From JANMJD01 sp031371195 (GTDB taxonomy: Bacteria > Actinomycetota > Acidimicrobiia > Acidimicrobiales > Ilumatobacteraceae): a stretch of DNA of 7,899 nt. The DNA lies in contig JANMJD010000067.1 of assembly GCA_031371195.1 (NCBI GenBank), forward strand, positions 1 through 7,899. The letters are read 5' to 3'. The notes below the pieces were generated by a model. It saw only the letters and a list, made by a program, of their open reading frames with translations. It had not been told where the DNA came from and ran no database searches. Made by a program: the position numbers and the translations under genes. Shown in pieces: positions 7,501 through 7,899 of this stretch (the stretch's first letter is position 1; every line of letters starts with the position of its first letter).

Positions 7501-7778
7501 GACGACAGGCCCGGCACGGACTTCGAGTGAATCGTCTCGAGCCACGCCACACCGTCGAGGAGGTCCTGCTCCATCGGGACGGTGATGAGTTGTTCGACCT
7601 CCTCGGCCGAGAGCCCCAGGGCCTCGGTGTGAACGACCACCGTCGGCGGGGAGAACTCGGGAAGGGCGTCGGTCTTCGCGCCGCGAAGCTGCCAGACCCC
7701 GAACGCCATCACCATGACGCCGGCGACGATGACCCCCACGCGGGACTTCACACTCGATCCAACTATCCAACGCATCAT
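4587..7778 (-). CDS. RND efflux permease, CusA/CzcA-like branch, with altered TM4 proton-relay motif (RND-2)
   Basis: This 1063-residue permease has the same 12-TM, two-porter-domain plan as RND-1: TM1 at about 13-31, TM2-TM6 at about 353-515, TM7 at about 547-565, TM8-TM12 at about 876-1030. Shared blocks with RND-1 include ALPEFSPP (38-45), VPGVSNVAIWG (170-180), FVDTPNQRL (231-239), DTTVFRPQ (332-339), GDVRRAAAT (746-754) and VVWSTPESR (774-782). The TM4 motif reads VVVDEGISGVGN (413-424): D416 is kept, but the expected Glu seven residues later is G423, and the Asp at the RND-1 D418 position is G421. R942 in TM10 is kept; TM11 has S981 where RND-1 has Thr. A Ser-rich patch lies at 134-149 in the porter domain, and the C-terminal tail (about 1036-1063) is acidic and Ala-rich. 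The start at 7778 is chosen because TGGAGG lies ten bases upstream and it matches the RND-1 start; an in-frame ATG at 7799 lies upstream of that site. It is the first gene of the operon. It could be a diverged working pump or a partner subunit. Confidence 0.92.
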   Translation of the reverse strand: MMRWIVGSSVKSRVGVIVAGVMVMAFGVWQLRGAKTDALPEFSPPTVVVHTEALGLSAEEVEQLITVPMEQDLLDGVAWLETIHSKSVPGLSSIEMIFEEGTDLYRARQVVQERISQAAGLPNVSKPPQMLQPSSSSSLTSMISLSSKSLTPIEVGVLARWTIRPHLLAVPGVSNVAIWGQRERQIQVQVDPQKLADKKVSLEQVISSTGNSLWVSPLTFLEASSPGAGGFVDTPNQRLGVQHNLPIIAPADLGSIAIEDADPLTLADVATVVEDHQPLIGDAIIDGGDGSGAAGYTVVVEKLPGANTAEVTAGVEQALDELRPALVGLDLDTTVFRPQTYLDTAVDNVTKSLLIGALLLLVILIALYFRWRPVVISFVSIVMSFVVAALVLRLFDQTFNLVVVAGLAVALGVVVDEGISGVGNRLRRRDGETDADTGAEQSRSAAHLAASAAMESGRVAVWAVVIFAVALLPVFLMDGLSGDRFFPPMAAASLVAVLASLTVAVTVTPALSVLLLRGGGATSASPVLRAVESAYGRLIGPALRTPLPVIAAGLVVLLVGALIVPGLDKSLLPKLKDTNLLVHWDAPVGTSLPEMDRITGRASAELRTVPGVRTVTAQVGQAILGDRPVGSDSADMWVVIDPSADYSDTAAAVRRVARSYPGVRSSVSTFSADKVASVLGRTDSEVTVRIFGGDLATLQQTAGEIKDMVSGIGGVRSAHVAAPASEPTLEVEVDLDKARVVGLKPGDVRRAAATLLSGLRVGSLFEKQKVFDVVVWSTPESRSSLSSVENLLIDTPAGDHIRIGDVATVRVRSTSPSIEHQDISRFVDVAADVTGDVDEVAKQVRQGLAKVSFPAEYHAEILDGYGHQQGSQRRLLGLIIAAAIGMYLLLQAAFASWRLATIAFATIPMALAGGVVAARIDGSTMTLATVGGLMGVVALTVRNALALIGRYRELRSDQAMPLGHDLVVEGARERLAPMLISLLAVTAVLLPTMITGSIPGQELLHQMAVVMVGGLLAALVVGLFVLPAMYLRFGPRQEPTGMSLADEFDAAEAALASGASAGD

Positions 7779-7788
7779 GACCTCGGAA

Positions 7789-7794
7789 CCTCCA
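7789..7794 (-). promoter_or_regulatory. Ribosome binding site of RND-2
   Basis: TGGAGG on the coding strand ends ten bases before the ATG at 7778. It overlaps the first codons of the longer alternative starting at 7799, which argues against that start. Confidence 0.7.
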
Positions 7795-7800
7795 CACATC

Positions 7801-7872
7801 GGTTCGAACTTCGGGTTTGACTGCTCGATCCTGAAACTCGTGAGGCTTCCTCAGCGGGGCTTCAGGTTCGAA
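7801..7872 (-). promoter_or_regulatory. Operon leader: repeated TTCGAA palindrome flanking a nested hairpin
   Basis: The eight-base element GGTTCGAA (plus strand) occurs at 7801-7808 and again at 7865-7872; each holds the palindrome TTCGAA, and the copy next to the gene extends to GTTCGAAC (7802-7809). Between them is an inverted repeat at 7830-7866: outer arms CCTGAA/TTCAGG and inner arms TGAGG/CCTCA around a three-base loop (7841-7853). Paired palindromes before an efflux operon could be operator half-sites, and the hairpin could be a leader structure or the terminator of an unseen upstream gene. No convincing -35/-10 pair was found. The sequence elements are certain; their function is a guess. 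Confidence 0.4.
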
Positions 7873-7899
7873 ACGGTATGGTCTGCCCATCTGGCACGG

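Noticed and set aside
924..7778. Assigning copper/silver (cusA) or cobalt-zinc-cadmium (czcA) specificity to the permeases
   Set aside because: Family membership is clear, but I could not place metal-binding residues with confidence in either porter domain without an alignment, and no metal-binding chaperone or regulator is visible. Gene symbols were left empty.
7147..7890. A 247-codon minus-strand frame starting upstream of RND-2 and overlapping its first 200 codons
   Set aside because: It has no ribosome site at 7890 and an Arg/Gly/Pro-rich translation, and the overlapping frame encodes clear RND motifs. It was considered as a leader peptide but not supported.
1..7899. tRNA or rRNA genes, CRISPR arrays, insertion sequences, attachment sites
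   Set aside because: No such structures were seen. Nearly all of the window is coding, and the only two gaps over 100 bases hold the terminator/rpsA leader and the operon leader described above.

Overview
The window is GC-rich and all its genes lie on the minus strand. It looks chromosomal and actinobacterial. The partial ribosomal protein S1 at the left end has the Actinobacteria-style sequence in its first S1 domains, and overall character is compatible with Acidimicrobiia (an Ilumatobacter-like organism). The phylum call rests mainly on S1 and is good; the class call is a guess.

Layout in transcription order, from right to left. A 121-base leader (7779-7899) holds a repeated TTCGAA palindrome and a nested hairpin. 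It is followed by three tightly spaced genes: a large RND permease (RND-2, 7778 to 4587), a 151-residue lipoprotein (4547 to 4092) and a second RND permease (RND-1, 4058 to 924). The gaps are 39 and 33 bases and each gene has its own Shine-Dalgarno sequence, so this reads as one operon. It ends at a strong hairpin terminator with perfect 17-bp arms (842-878). A leader of about 100 bases follows, and then rpsA, which begins at a probable TTG at 737 and runs off the left edge.

The operon is the interesting part. Both permeases belong to the heavy-metal-efflux (CusA/CzcA-like) branch of the RND superfamily and are clearly paralogous to each other. Between them lies a protein that looks like a periplasmic adaptor reduced to its two terminal pieces: a lipobox, the short start of the adaptor, and the C-terminal membrane-proximal domain. 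The lipoyl and alpha-helical hairpin parts that would reach an outer-membrane channel are missing. No outer-membrane channel gene is present. This would suit a pump in a cell without a classical outer membrane. The two permeases differ at the proton-relay helix TM4: RND-1 keeps the Asp...Glu pair seven residues apart, while RND-2 keeps the Asp but has Gly in place of the Glu. One reasonable hypothesis is a heteromeric pump (RND-1 + RND-2 + mini-adaptor) in which the two permeases divide proton coupling and substrate handling. The substrate cannot be assigned from the sequence.
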